From assembly GCF_000093085.1 (NCBI RefSeq), contig NC_014219.1, positions 2,224,384 through 2,288,383 on the forward strand: a DNA stretch of 64,000 nt. Reading direction: 5' to 3'. The position numbers were made by a program, and so were the translations under genes. Below the pieces are notes generated by a model. The model was given only the letters and a program-made list of their open reading frames with translations. It searched no databases and was not told the DNA's origin. Below, in pieces: positions 33,189 to 43,581 of the stretch (position 1 is the first letter of the stretch; the number at the start of each line of letters is the position of its first letter). This DNA comes from [Bacillus] selenitireducens MLS10 (GTDB taxonomy: Bacteria; Bacillota; Bacilli; Bacillales; Salisediminibacteriaceae).

Positions 33189-34622
33189 TCAACTGTGTTT
33201 TTCTTTAATAAAATCATCCCACTCTTCATCAGATGGTGGGTATGTTTTGTGGATCTGAAAGGACAGTACAAACGCCAGGAGCGTAATTAATCCGATTAAA
33301 CCAAACGACACGGCAGCTCCCAAAATATCAGGCCGCACAATGTCAGTGGTTTCTTCGGCTACAATCTGTGTAGTTGTCATTACTGTAACCAGCATTGCCG
33401 TTCCAATCGATGCGGATAATTGTCTGATCGTATTGGTGACGGCCGCCCCGTGAGGAATCAGCTTCTTCGGCATTTGATTCAAACCAGCCGTGTTTGTCGG
33501 CATCATCACCATTGAGAAGCCAAACATACGTATTGCGTACATGATACTCAAATACAGCATGGAAGTTTCCGTATCAATAAAAATAAAAGCAAACGTGGAG
33601 ATGATCATTATAATCAGTCCTGGAATGGCAAGCATTCGCGCCCCGATTCGGTCAAAGACTCTTCCTGTGATCGGTGCCATCAGACCGGCAATCAGTGCTC
33701 CGGGAAACAGTACAATTCCTGCCTCAACTGCAGAAAAGCCTCTCATATTCTGCATATAAAGCGGAATAAGGGTTTCAAGCCCGATCAGCCCGGTAAAACC
33801 GATTGCAGTGATCACTGTACTGATGGTAAAGACTTTTGCACGAAACACTCTGAACTCAAGCATCGGATGTGCCATCCAAAGCTGTCTGCGGATAAACAAA
33901 ATCACGGTAACGGTACCTAACAACAAAACAACTAATGTGATCGGATGTGTCCAGCCATTATTGCCGGCACTCGTAAATCCATACAGCAGTCCGCCAAATC
34001 CTAAAGTCGACAGGATAATGGACTTCGGATCCACCTTCGGATTTTTTAACTCTGTCACATTGACCATTTTGAAATAGGCAATAACGATCATAATCAGTGA
34101 CAAAGGCAGAATCCCATAAAACAGAAAACGCCATTCAAAGTTTGAGGTTACATAACCTGACAACGTTGGTCCAATTGCCGGTGCAAATGAAATAACAAGC
34201 CCTATGTACCCCATTGCAGTACCGCGACGCTCGACGGGAAATATCATCAAAAAGACCGTCTGCATAAGCGGAAGCATCACCCCTGCACCGACCGACTGAA
34301 TAACCCTCCCTGTAATCAGGACTGGAAAATCCGTTGCAACAGCGCTAACCAGTGTACCTAGCGTAAAAATGCCCATTGCAGTGAGGAAAATATGTCTCGT
34401 CGTGAATTTTTCAATGAAAAATGCTGAAATGGGTATCATGATTCCGCTGATCAGCATAAATACAGTGGTCAGCCACTGGGCTGTATTAGCTGTAATGCCC
34501 ATTTCCTGCATAATCGGCGGAATTGCTGTGATCATTAATGTCTGATTCAAAACGGCAATAAACGATCCGGCCAACAATAATCCTGCGATTAAAATTTTAT
34601 TGTATGATTGTGTTTCTTCCAT
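33189..34622 (-). CDS. EmrB/QacA (DHA2) family multidrug exporter, LmrB-like
   Basis: The 477-residue protein has about 14 predicted helices. It shows the DHA2 motifs GSFIAVLNQTLMITAIP (first helix) and GRVIQSVGAGVMLPLMQTVF (motif C region), as in Bacillus LmrB (lincomycin and puromycin export). Drug-proton antiport is the family activity; the substrate is unknown. The ATG at 34622 follows GGAGCGG. A group IIC intron sits about 20 bp upstream of its predicted promoter. No TetR or MarR regulator adjoins it. Confidence 0.9.
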   Translation of the reverse strand: MEETQSYNKILIAGLLLAGSFIAVLNQTLMITAIPPIMQEMGITANTAQWLTTVFMLISGIMIPISAFFIEKFTTRHIFLTAMGIFTLGTLVSAVATDFPVLITGRVIQSVGAGVMLPLMQTVFLMIFPVERRGTAMGYIGLVISFAPAIGPTLSGYVTSNFEWRFLFYGILPLSLIMIVIAYFKMVNVTELKNPKVDPKSIILSTLGFGGLLYGFTSAGNNGWTHPITLVVLLLGTVTVILFIRRQLWMAHPMLEFRVFRAKVFTISTVITAIGFTGLIGLETLIPLYMQNMRGFSAVEAGIVLFPGALIAGLMAPITGRVFDRIGARMLAIPGLIIMIISTFAFIFIDTETSMLYLSIMYAIRMFGFSMVMMPTNTAGLNQMPKKLIPHGAAVTNTIRQLSASIGTAMLVTVMTTTQIVAEETTDIVRPDILGAAVSFGLIGLITLLAFVLSFQIHKTYPPSDEEWDDFIKEKHS

Positions 34623-34662
34623 AATCGACCGCTCCAATTTTGTTTCGTTTCACTAAGGATTT

Positions 34663-34689
34663 ATTATACATCACTCTTCAATAGTTCAA
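34663..34689 (-). promoter_or_regulatory. Predicted promoter of the exporter gene
   Basis: TTGAAC (34684-34689) and a perfect TATAAT (34663-34668) on the minus strand, with a short 15-bp spacer. It lies directly beyond the 3' end of the intron. Confidence 0.4.
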
Positions 34690-34746
34690 GGAGTAAACGA
34701 AAGGAAAAATCGAGTAGGAGGGGCTTCACAGCCCCGACCTCTCACA

Positions 34747-34776
34747 CCACCGTACGTACGGACCCGTATACGGCGG
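34747..34776 (-). ncRNA. Group II intron domain V
   Basis: The catalytic hairpin CCGCCGTA...TACGGTGG with an internal bulge. Domain VI and the 3' splice site follow. The 5'-CGC triad is typical of class C. Confidence 0.75.
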
Positions 34777-34777
34777 T

Positions 34778-36094
34778 TCAATAAGTTGAGTATGCACGCT
34801 CGTAGAGTTGACTCATGTCTTTGAGTCCCCACCCTGCGAGCTTTTCTATTTTGATGGCTTTGTGCAGTGTCTCGTTCTTGGAGGCACGCCAATAGCCTTT
34901 GCGAGTGTTTGCCATTTTCCAAGCTTCTTCGGTTTCAATGCCATACTTCATCAAATTCTTGTATCTCGTTTTAATTTTCTTCCACTGTTTCCAGATCAGT
35001 TGCCTCAGCCGATGGTGTAACCATTGCTTAATGCTGTTGATAAAGGATTTCATGTAACTGATGCCATAGTAGTTGATCCAGCCGGTTGTCACCTGGTTAA
35101 TCTTAAGAATAATGTAATCGAAGGAGTTCGCCTGGTTTCTTCTCGTCAGATATTTCAGTTTGGCTTTGAACTTCGCCTTGGAGGCGTGGTGAGGTCTGCA
35201 CCTGGTTTCATTATTACTTTTGTGAATGCAAAACCCCAGAAACTTTCGTTTCGTTGGTGATCCTATAGCACTTTTCTCTTGGTTCACACTCAGTTTAAGT
35301 GTTCCCTCGAGGAAAGTTGTTGTGTTAAGGAGCACACGCTCCGCAGCTCTGCGACTTTTAACGTAGATGCAAAAGTCATCTGCATATCTGACGAAACGGT
35401 GGCCTCTTCTTTCCAATTCCTTATCCAGTTCATGTAGGTAAACATTGCTGAGAATCGGTGATAAGTTGCCACCTTGCGGTGCACCGTTTCTTGAAGATTC
35501 CCAGTTGTCCCCTATCATAATCCCGCTTTTAAGAAACTTCCAGATCAGTTTCAAGATGATCGGATCCTGAATATATTGTTCAAGATAGTTCATCAGCTTT
35601 TGATGGGGAATCGTATCAAAATAACTTTTCAGATCGATATCCACGACCATTTTGAATCCTTCATCATAATATTTTGCGGCTTGTTTAATCGCTTGTTTGG
35701 CATTTTTACCCGGTCTGAACCCATAACTGTTTGGAGAGAAGTGCGGATCTATTATCGGTTCAATAACTTGAAAAATCGCTTGCTGGACCATACGGTCCCG
35801 GACTGCCGGTATCCCCAATTTGCGTTTCTTTCCATTCTCTTTCGGAATCTCTACCCGTTTTACGGGCAAAGGTTGATATGTCCCTTTTTGGATTTTGGCT
35901 ATCAATGGTTTCGCATATTGGTGAACATGTGCTTCAAGTTGGTCAACGGTCATCCCGTCGACCCCGGGGTTTCCTTTATTGGAAATCACCCGGTTCATCG
36001 CCAAATTCAGGTTATCCGGACAGACCACTCTGTCAATTAATTGCATACCGCTTTTCGACTCCTTTCGTTGCCAGATTGCTACACGCTTCTGCAT
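34778..36094 (-). CDS. ltrA: Group II intron reverse transcriptase/maturase
   Basis: The 438-residue protein has the reverse transcriptase fingers and palm: NKGNPGVDGMTVDQLEAHV, PNSYGFRPGKNAKQAI, DIDLKSYFDTIPH, GAPQGGNLSPILSNVYL and the catalytic FVRYADDF. A maturase X domain follows (TTGWINYYGISYMKSFI). It ends soon after, without an HNH endonuclease, as expected for class C. The first ATG (36094) is kept because WQRKESKSG resembles the N-terminus of related maturases; ATG at 36046 with AAAGGAG upstream is an alternative. It splices the host intron RNA and copies it into DNA during mobility. All catalytic residues are intact. Confidence 0.93.
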   Translation of the reverse strand: MQKRVAIWQRKESKSGMQLIDRVVCPDNLNLAMNRVISNKGNPGVDGMTVDQLEAHVHQYAKPLIAKIQKGTYQPLPVKRVEIPKENGKKRKLGIPAVRDRMVQQAIFQVIEPIIDPHFSPNSYGFRPGKNAKQAIKQAAKYYDEGFKMVVDIDLKSYFDTIPHQKLMNYLEQYIQDPIILKLIWKFLKSGIMIGDNWESSRNGAPQGGNLSPILSNVYLHELDKELERRGHRFVRYADDFCIYVKSRRAAERVLLNTTTFLEGTLKLSVNQEKSAIGSPTKRKFLGFCIHKSNNETRCRPHHASKAKFKAKLKYLTRRNQANSFDYIILKINQVTTGWINYYGISYMKSFINSIKQWLHHRLRQLIWKQWKKIKTRYKNLMKYGIETEEAWKMANTRKGYWRASKNETLHKAIKIEKLAGWGLKDMSQLYERAYSTY

Positions 36095-36591
36095 ACTCTT
36101 CCGCTTCCAGCGTATCCCTCTGCAGATAGCCGTCCGGAGACGTTTTCTGTGATTAAAGCAATCCTGTCAATTTCATTTGTCTCAAAGACGCTTATTGTTC
36201 GGTCCTTCATCCCCATGGGATTACTATGACCTCGGCTGACTTCTTACGATTCAGGAATCCATCTCTGAATTCCTTGTTCCTGTAGGATCTTCCATCCTTC
36301 TTGTCGGGAACCCTCGTAAGACCTCCCGGGGTAAGCACTGTCTCCTTCGTCCTATCGCCGCCATATTTACACTGTGGGGTTCGGGCAGTATTGGACTTTA
36401 TCTTGTATAGCAGACTCATCCGCCCCATTTGTGCCTGATATGGTTCGTGTTCCTCGGTACAGGAGTTTGTCGCCGGCTTCCTTCAGATTCCACCTCACGG
36501 TGGACACCCTTGCTATTGACTAGTGGTTCCTACTGCCAAGCCCACAGGAGACTTTCACTCCCAAGATACAGTGCATGCCCGGCACACTACA

Positions 36592-36627
36592 TAAAAAGGA
36601 AACTCTGCGAAGCAGAGCATCCTTTTC
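36592..36627 (-). terminator. Terminator of the 100-aa gene and intron insertion site
   Basis: On the minus strand AAAGGA-N2-CTCTGC-TTC-GCAGAG-N2-TCCTTT forms an extended hairpin followed by TTTT. The intron 5' end lies 5 nt further on. Confidence 0.75.
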
Positions 36628-36675
36628 AATCATCTATCATTTAATTCACAGTGCTCTGACTTCAGTCCAGATTAC

Positions 36676-36978
36676 TTAATCGTCGAATCTGAAAGTCTCA
36701 AGACCATCAACCATTTCTTCAATTTCCATTTCGAAGTTTAATTGAAGAGGGCCCGGCAGTCTTTCCTGAATTGATTTGACTTCTTCGCGTTCAAGCAAGT
36801 CTTCTGATGAATCGGGTTTATCAGTTAAGGATTGATACCAGGCTTCAAATGCCTCGGTAAATTCATAAAAGTGCATTTCAAAACGTTCAGCCCAGTCTGC
36901 CCCTTCATCCCCTTCTGTTTTTTGCATCATTTCCCAATTATACAATGCAGTTTCCAGTTTATCCAATACTTCCTTCAC
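36676..36978 (-). CDS. Hypothetical acidic protein, 100 aa
   Basis: Not recognised. It is a very acidic, mostly helical soluble protein (ALYNWEMMQKTEGDEG, then FYEFTEAFEAWYQSL) without signal peptide or membrane helix. AAAGGAGG lies 8 nt before a GTG at 36978, making that the start rather than the upstream ATG at 37011, which would place the ribosome binding site inside the gene. It ends 50 bp before the terminator that received the intron. Confidence 0.7.
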   Translation of the reverse strand: MKEVLDKLETALYNWEMMQKTEGDEGADWAERFEMHFYEFTEAFEAWYQSLTDKPDSSEDLLEREEVKSIQERLPGPLQLNFEMEIEEMVDGLETFRFDD

Positions 36979-37072
36979 AGTGAATGCCTCCTTTATTATC
37001 TGCTCAAACATGACGTTATGTTATAATATTAGTTGGTTTACAGAAAAAATGCTGAAAGTCAGAGGTGCTAGT

Positions 37073-37303
37073 ATGAGTCAATTTTACGGTGTCGCAGGTT
37101 TCGTGATGATTTTGGTTTCACTCTTGTTATCCCTTACAAATGCAGGAGTACCAGATCTTGTTTATCATGCCTTTATACCATTGGCATTTTTATTTTTTGC
37201 GTTGGATTTTAGACAATCCAATCGCATGGTACTTTCTTTTTTATTTTCCATGCTTTTTTTACTTGCCGCAATTGCTTATGTGATTCGTCCGTTTCTTACC
37301 TGA
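37073..37303 (+). CDS. Small hydrophobic membrane protein, 76 aa
   Basis: Three predicted membrane helices (GVAGFVMILVSLLLSLT, LVYHAFIPLAFLFFALDF and SFLFSMLFLLAAIAYVI) fill the protein. AGAGGTG precedes the ATG at 37073. No family recognised. Its TGA abuts the TGA of the convergent oxidoreductase gene, the two stops forming TGATCA. Confidence 0.65.
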   Translation: MSQFYGVAGFVMILVSLLLSLTNAGVPDLVYHAFIPLAFLFFALDFRQSNRMVLSFLFSMLFLLAAIAYVIRPFLT

Positions 37304-38791
37304 TCAGACCAGTCGTTTTCGTGCAATTGATCTGGCTGCGTGGACTCCGCTGCTAGCAGCGCCAATGGACCCCGCTCCGGGAAATACATTGTCACCGCAG
37401 AGCCAAAGACCTTTCATCGGTGTTCGGTGTGAAACGGCATTCCATAATGCAAATTCCTTAGTCATTGGAAACCCGCCTACCCCGCCTTTCTCCCGAAACG
37501 TGAATCGCTCCCATGCAATCGGTCCTCCGGATTCCTTCTGAATGAGAGCCGATTCAAACCCGGGAAACAGCGTTTCAAGTTCTTTGGCTACTGCCACTTT
37601 CATTTTCTCTGAATGATGATCATATGCCTGTTTAGTCTGCCATTTCCGTAAATCAATATGTGTCGACACAGTGATTGTACGGTATCCTTTCGGGGCTCTT
37701 TTTTCATCATTTTTACCAGAAAGCGAAACAAAAAAGTGATTGTCTTCCTTTGCAGGTAAATTGGGATCGACCATGATCTGATAAAAAGAAGCAGCATTAT
37801 CTGGAATGCATGTTTCCTCAACTGCAAAATACTGCGTAAAAGCTCCCCATTGCATTCTGTAATTCGTACGTGATTTGACTCTGTCAGGCAGTTCTTGATA
37901 AACATCGCTGCTCAACAGCCCTTTTAACTGCCCAAGGCCAGTGTTCAGCACAACGTGGTCCGCATTGTATTCATTCCCTCTGTGATCTTTTATCAGCCAT
38001 TCCTCTCCATGCTTGAGTACTTCTCTCACTCTTCGCGGTTTCAGGACTTTTCCACCATGCTCTTTGATGAATTGGATATAAGCTTCGGCCTGTTCATAAA
38101 GGCCCCCCTCTATATAGAAAGATCCTTCGTGATAGACGTTCAATGCAGCCGCGCCCATTAAGTAACTGACATCTTCATGAGTGGTTTGCATACTGTCCAT
38201 CAGGGTACCATCAATAAAATGAATAAAAGACTTACATTCATTCAGATTGTATTTGTCGACAGCCTGTTTGAGTGTCTGATTCAGCCGGGGAATCAATTTA
38301 ATGCTTCCAACACTCAAACCGGACAACACGGCTCCTATATCAACGGTATTTTTAGGAGGAATGACCGGATAGTACTTCATATGATTTGCCAGCACTCTCC
38401 CTGTCTCCCAAATGTCACTGTAAAAGCGGTGTATACGTTCGGCATATTCAGGCTCCATGTCATCCCACATCTTTAATAGACGGCTTCTTGACGTGTAATA
38501 AGGATAATCAATGCCTCCAATTTTTACCTGCATTGCTTCTTCTAAAGGTTTTGTTGCTATACGAATACCAAGCTGGCGGTTGATACGGTCGTGAATGCCT
38601 TCTTTTTCATACCCCATCGCCAATGTTGCACCTGTCGCAAACCTGAAGTTTTTCCTTTGGAATTTTGAAGCGCACCCTCCCCACTCAGCTGCAGCCTCCA
38701 ACAGGGTAACCTGATAACCTTCTTTAGTCAGAAGAGCTGCAGCTGTCAATCCTGCCATTCCTGATCCGACAATCACCACTCGTTCGGTCAT
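37304..38791 (-). CDS. Phytoene desaturase-family FAD-dependent oxidoreductase
   Basis: The 495-residue flavoprotein starts with VVIVGSGMAGLTAAALLTKEGYQVTLLEA, the dinucleotide fold and glutamate for FAD. It continues with GGCASKFQRKNFRFATGAT. The C-terminal FAD motif is GLWLCGDNVFPGAGSIGAASSGVHAAR. This is the CrtI/CrtISO/retinol saturase superfamily, which desaturates or isomerises polyenes and related lipids. No other carotenoid gene is nearby, so the substrate is open. It is apparently monocistronic: the kinase terminator lies upstream and its own stop abuts the convergent small gene. Confidence 0.85.
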   Translation of the reverse strand: MTERVVIVGSGMAGLTAAALLTKEGYQVTLLEAAAEWGGCASKFQRKNFRFATGATLAMGYEKEGIHDRINRQLGIRIATKPLEEAMQVKIGGIDYPYYTSRSRLLKMWDDMEPEYAERIHRFYSDIWETGRVLANHMKYYPVIPPKNTVDIGAVLSGLSVGSIKLIPRLNQTLKQAVDKYNLNECKSFIHFIDGTLMDSMQTTHEDVSYLMGAAALNVYHEGSFYIEGGLYEQAEAYIQFIKEHGGKVLKPRRVREVLKHGEEWLIKDHRGNEYNADHVVLNTGLGQLKGLLSSDVYQELPDRVKSRTNYRMQWGAFTQYFAVEETCIPDNAASFYQIMVDPNLPAKEDNHFFVSLSGKNDEKRAPKGYRTITVSTHIDLRKWQTKQAYDHHSEKMKVAVAKELETLFPGFESALIQKESGGPIAWERFTFREKGGVGGFPMTKEFALWNAVSHRTPMKGLWLCGDNVFPGAGSIGAASSGVHAARSIARKRLV

Positions 38792-38882
38792 GTTTATCCA
38801 TCCTTTCCAGTCAGAATTCTATTCCCTGTTCATATTTAAATTAACCAATGGAAATCTGTTTGCTCATATTTAATAAAAGGAT

Positions 38883-38912
38883 TAACAAAAGACCCGGTTC
38901 CATAACCGGGCC
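38883..38912 (-). terminator. Rho-independent terminator of the sensor kinase gene
   Basis: On the minus strand GGCCCGGTTATGGAACCGGGTC is followed by TTTTGTT. It is 48 bp beyond the kinase stop. Confidence 0.75.
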
Positions 38913-38959
38913 ATAGAGCAAGAATCCAAAACCGTAAAGGTGTCAGATTTCATTTTGAT

Positions 38960-40237
38960 TCAGTCGTTTTGCTGGTCATTCAGCGGAAAGCTCAGGGTAA
39001 AGATACTCCCTTCACCAGGTACCGATTGTACATCTATCGCACCGCCAATATTCTTTAAAATACTGTATACGACCATCATCCCGAGACCGGTACCACTTGT
39101 CTTATTTGAAAAATAGGGTTCCCCGAGTCGGGCGATCTGTTCAGTCGTCATGCCTTTCCCATTATCTTTTATTTCAATTTGAACGCTATCTTTACCGCCA
39201 AAAACATCGATCACCAATTCGCCACCTGGCCCCATTGCCTCGATACAATTTCGCGCAATATTTATGATTACCTGTTTAAATCGGTGTTCGTCGCAACGAA
39301 TGATATGATCGCCAACCAAAATAGGCTCTTTGACGGTAACGGAATGAAAATGCGCATATGGCTGAATGATGGACACCGCTTTTTTAATTTCTTTTTCAAC
39401 AGAAATCGTTACTTGATAATCAAATGTTGGTTTGGCAAACATCAGATAATCATTAATGATTTTTTCAGCAGATTCAATTTCATCATTGATGTGTTGGTAA
39501 AACTCTTTTTGTTTTTCTCTTGGGTACTCTTTAGCATCGAGAAGCTGAATGAATCCTTTGATGACCTGTAACGGATTTCTGATTTCATGAGAAATTGAGG
39601 CAGATAAGTGGCTGACCGCTTCAAGCTTTCCATGTTTCTGCATATTTTTCTCGATATAATTATTCTTGATAATTCGCTCTATGACAATTGTTGTCAAAAC
39701 AATAAATACGGCTTGATTGATTATCAGGATACCAATAACATCAAGGATCTCAAACAAAGGATCATTAAAAAGGATATAACCAAAAATAGAGTTGAAAATA
39801 ATGGAGATAACAGAAATGGTGGCAACTGTAAAGATGCGTAAATGATGCTTTAACTTAAAGTAATACGGACGTAGTAATGGGACGAGTGCGAATATCGCAA
39901 ACTGATTGATGAGAGCGATTGAAACGCCTTCACCACCAATCAGCACCCTGACTACGGCAGAGACGGTAAACAGGACAATACCAACTATGTATCCCCCATA
40001 GAGAGTACCAATTATCAAAGGAACCTGCCTTAAATCAAAGAGATAATCCTCTCCAGGAAGAAATTGATATGGAAACAGCATTGAAAACGTAATGGAGATT
40101 GAGAACAAAATCGACAAAGCCAATCGGTCATCATTAAAGAAACGTTCTTTCCCCTGATGATAAAACAGGTAATATAAAAAAATAGGGAAAAACACAAAAA
40201 AAGCATTATTGATCATTCCGCTAATCATGTCAGTCAC
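38960..40237 (-). CDS. Orphan membrane sensor histidine kinase (5TM-5TMR type, KinB-like)
   Basis: The 425-residue kinase has about six N-terminal helices with the 5TM-5TMR_LYT signature DLRQVPLIIGTLYGGYIVGI. A HisKA domain holds the phospho-histidine in SASISHEIRNPLQVIKG near residue 215. A HATPase domain follows with N-box NIARNCIEAM, DNGKGM and GTGLGMMVV. The layout matches Bacillus sporulation-type kinases such as KinB, which feed a phosphorelay. No response regulator gene adjoins it. It starts with GTG preceded by GAGGAA. A TATACT box about 20 bp upstream may be its -10. Feeding of Spo0F is inference. Confidence 0.88.
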   Translation of the reverse strand: MTDMISGMINNAFFVFFPIFLYYLFYHQGKERFFNDDRLALSILFSISITFSMLFPYQFLPGEDYLFDLRQVPLIIGTLYGGYIVGIVLFTVSAVVRVLIGGEGVSIALINQFAIFALVPLLRPYYFKLKHHLRIFTVATISVISIIFNSIFGYILFNDPLFEILDVIGILIINQAVFIVLTTIVIERIIKNNYIEKNMQKHGKLEAVSHLSASISHEIRNPLQVIKGFIQLLDAKEYPREKQKEFYQHINDEIESAEKIINDYLMFAKPTFDYQVTISVEKEIKKAVSIIQPYAHFHSVTVKEPILVGDHIIRCDEHRFKQVIINIARNCIEAMGPGGELVIDVFGGKDSVQIEIKDNGKGMTTEQIARLGEPYFSNKTSGTGLGMMVVYSILKNIGGAIDVQSVPGEGSIFTLSFPLNDQQND

Positions 40238-40450
40238 TGGTATTCCTCATTTCACAAGTATACTCATTAAAGATCTCATCTGACAGTATAGCGCAGTTTT
40301 GTGATGCAGAAAAGGTAGCGGGAGACGGTTCTTTCAAACATTCATAGTCTATTTATATAAAACAGATCACAGGTTCTTCATCAGAAAATACATACTATGT
40401 TTTTCGATTCCTGAAACAGTACAACTTTCTAAAAAATAAACCCGAAAATC

Positions 40451-40480
40451 AAAAAAAGGGCTCACTGTATTCAGTGAGCC
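40451..40480 (-). terminator. Rho-independent terminator of gdhA
   Basis: GGCTCACTG pairs with CAGTGAGCC on the minus strand, followed by CTTTTTTT. Strong stem with a 4-nt loop. Confidence 0.9.
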
Positions 40481-40502
40481 AGTTCAATAAAACAGATAAA
40501 GA

Positions 40503-41951
<1,449 letters not shown>

Positions 41952-41955
41952 TTAT

Positions 41956-41983
41956 TCTATAATAAAATAATCAATCGTAACAA
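41956..41983 (-). promoter_or_regulatory. Predicted promoter of gdhA
   Basis: TTGTTA (41978-41983) and TATAGA (41956-41961) with a 16-bp spacer on the minus strand. Confidence 0.45.
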
Positions 41984-42000
41984 TATCATTAATCGATGCT

Positions 42001-42019
42001 ATCTATATCATAATTAGAT
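42001..42019. promoter_or_regulatory. LysR-type inverted repeat between gdhA and gltC
   Basis: ATCTA-N9-TAGAT (42001-42019) fits the T-N11-A layout of LysR-type sites. It lies 19 bp before the gltC start and 18 bp upstream of the gdhA -35, suited to autoregulation and activation of gdhA. Confidence 0.5.
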
Positions 42020-42038
42020 GAATAGGAAGTGAAGTTGT

Positions 42039-42944
42039 ATGGAACTCCGGCAAATCCGGTATTTTATTGAAGTTGCAAACAGAGAACATATGACCGATGC
42101 GGCAAATGCTCTTCACGTTGCTCAATCTGCCGTCAGTCGTCAGATCGTAAATCTGGAAGAAGAACTGGGTGTCGATTTATTCATACGTGAAGGCAGAAAC
42201 CTGAAACTGACTCCCATCGGTCGCACGTTTCTTGAAAGGATTACTCATGCTGTCAATGTTATTGATGGTGCCACACAGGAAGTATCCGAATATCTTGAGC
42301 CAGAGAAAGGTACTGTTAGAATTGCCTATCCAATCAGCCTTGCCGCTCATACACTTCCAAGAGCTATATCATCATTTCGAATGAGGTACCCCGATGCAAA
42401 GTTTCAACTGATGCAGCGACTAAACAAGGATCTCATTACCGGTATTGTTAAGGGAGATTTTAATATGGCCATGATTGGTCCACTTCCGAAAGATGATCGC
42501 CGTATACAAACGAGAGCTCTGTTTACCGAAAAGGTGGTAGCCCTTTTACCCCGCCATCACAGATTAGCTGACAGAGAAGATATTCGATTGAGGGATTTGA
42601 AAGATGAACCTTTTGTTTTGTTACCTGAACCTTTTGAATTCAGACAGATTGTGCTCGATGCCTGTAAAGAAGTTGGATTTACCCCATATATCGCATTTGA
42701 AGGTGATGATATTGATGCTCTGAAAGGACTTGTTGCAGCCGGCCTGGGTGTCACACTCATGCCTGAAGTGACACTTATGGACAGCCTGTTTTTATCGACG
42801 GTTAAAAAACCGATAACAGATCCGAATGTGACTAGGACAGTGGGAGTTTTAACACCTGTTGATCGACAACTTCTTCCTACTGAGAAACTGTTTTATCAGT
42901 TTATCATTGAATTTTTCGACAGAGTCAGTGAATTCAGGGAGTGA
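42039..42944 (+). CDS. gltC: LysR family regulator, GltC-like
   Basis: The 301-residue protein closely follows B. subtilis GltC along its length. The N-terminal helix-turn-helix is MELRQIRYFIEVANREHMTD and HVAQSAVSRQIVNLEEELGV. The effector domain includes GTVRIAYPISLAAHTLP and EGDDIDALKGLVAAGLGVTL. GltC senses 2-oxoglutarate and glutamate and controls glutamate synthesis. Divergence from gdhA rather than gltAB is the notable difference. AGGAAG precedes the ATG at 42039. A strong terminator follows. Confidence 0.9.
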   Translation: MELRQIRYFIEVANREHMTDAANALHVAQSAVSRQIVNLEEELGVDLFIREGRNLKLTPIGRTFLERITHAVNVIDGATQEVSEYLEPEKGTVRIAYPISLAAHTLPRAISSFRMRYPDAKFQLMQRLNKDLITGIVKGDFNMAMIGPLPKDDRRIQTRALFTEKVVALLPRHHRLADREDIRLRDLKDEPFVLLPEPFEFRQIVLDACKEVGFTPYIAFEGDDIDALKGLVAAGLGVTLMPEVTLMDSLFLSTVKKPITDPNVTRTVGVLTPVDRQLLPTEKLFYQFIIEFFDRVSEFRE

Positions 42945-42961
42945 GAATAAGGTTTATACGA

Positions 42962-43003
42962 AAACGAGCATAAACAGTGAATACCTGTTTATGCTCGTTT
43001 GTT
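42962..43003. terminator. Bidirectional terminator between gltC and the 149-aa gene
   Basis: AAAACGAGCATAAACAG (42962-42978) pairs with CTGTTTATGCTCGTTT (42986-43001), with T-rich flanks on both strands. Confidence 0.85.
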
Positions 43004-43037
43004 ATCTATTAATCTGTATTCCGGTTATGTTTGAAAT

Positions 43038-43487
43038 TCAGTCGACAAATGATGTTTCCTGTTCAAGCAGATCTCTGATTTTAGTTTCAATTTCATCAAT
43101 ATGACCTTCCTCGACCGCCTCTTGAATAATCAGTGAGATTTCCTGCCGGATTTCTCCGCGGACTCTTTCGACAAGTACTTCTGAATCCGCCTCATCATAA
43201 AGGATGTTCCGGAGAGCTAACGTTTGCCGCCACACCGTCTCTGCCTCACTGTTATGATCTTTTAATTCATCGGCGGATATGGTAATCAGGTGCAGTGACT
43301 GATCAAGTCTGATCATCAGTTCTTCATTAAAATCATACATAATCAGTTGAGCAGATACAGCCAACATTTGTTCAAGGTGGGGAATGGCATCTGCAGGGTC
43401 TGATGACTGGTTATTCTGAAATAAAAAGGCTGCATGAAGTAATACCGACAGCACTAGCAATACTCCCAAGACAGGAAATTTCATCAT
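43038..43487 (-). CDS. Hypothetical exported or membrane-anchored protein, 149 aa
   Basis: An N-terminal hydrophobic segment (FPVLGVLLVLSVLLHAAFLF) acts as signal peptide or anchor. The remainder is helical and acidic (HLEQMLAVSAQLIMYDFNEE, then EISLIIQEAVEEGHIDEIET), probably a coiled coil outside the membrane. The helical character loosely recalls sporulation protein YpjB, but this is too weak to name it. GAGGTG precedes the ATG at 43487. Monocistronic, convergent with gltC. Confidence 0.65.
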   Translation of the reverse strand: MMKFPVLGVLLVLSVLLHAAFLFQNNQSSDPADAIPHLEQMLAVSAQLIMYDFNEELMIRLDQSLHLITISADELKDHNSEAETVWRQTLALRNILYDEADSEVLVERVRGEIRQEISLIIQEAVEEGHIDEIETKIRDLLEQETSFVD

Positions 43488-43581
43488 AGTCACCTCGATG
43501 TTCATCCTAATGATTTGATAATTGTACCATATTATGTTTCACTTATGGTGAAGGGAGCTGATTGAAATCGATTTTTACACT

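Larger units (their letters stand above)
34709..36587 (-). mobile_element. Group IIC intron, apparently complete (about 1.88 kb)
   Basis: On the minus strand the element begins GTGTGCCGGGCATGC at 36587, a class C 5' end, and ends CTACTCGAT at 34709. Domain V is visible at 34747-34776 as CCGCCGTA pairing with TACGGTGG, with a CGC triad. Domain VI (GGGGCTGTGAAGCCCC) lies at about 34721-34736. The encoded maturase lies inside at 34778-36094, and the stretch 36095-36587 holds the 5' ribozyme domains rather than a gene. The 5' exon is a terminator hairpin with T-run, the known insertion preference of class C introns. End points come from motif reading and could shift by a few bases. Confidence 0.85.

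Noticed and set aside
40190-40210. Long A-run in the N-terminal coding region of the sensor kinase, where my own base count suggested a one-base shift
   Set aside because: The translated protein is continuous and family-like across the run, so I attribute the mismatch to counting error rather than a frameshift.
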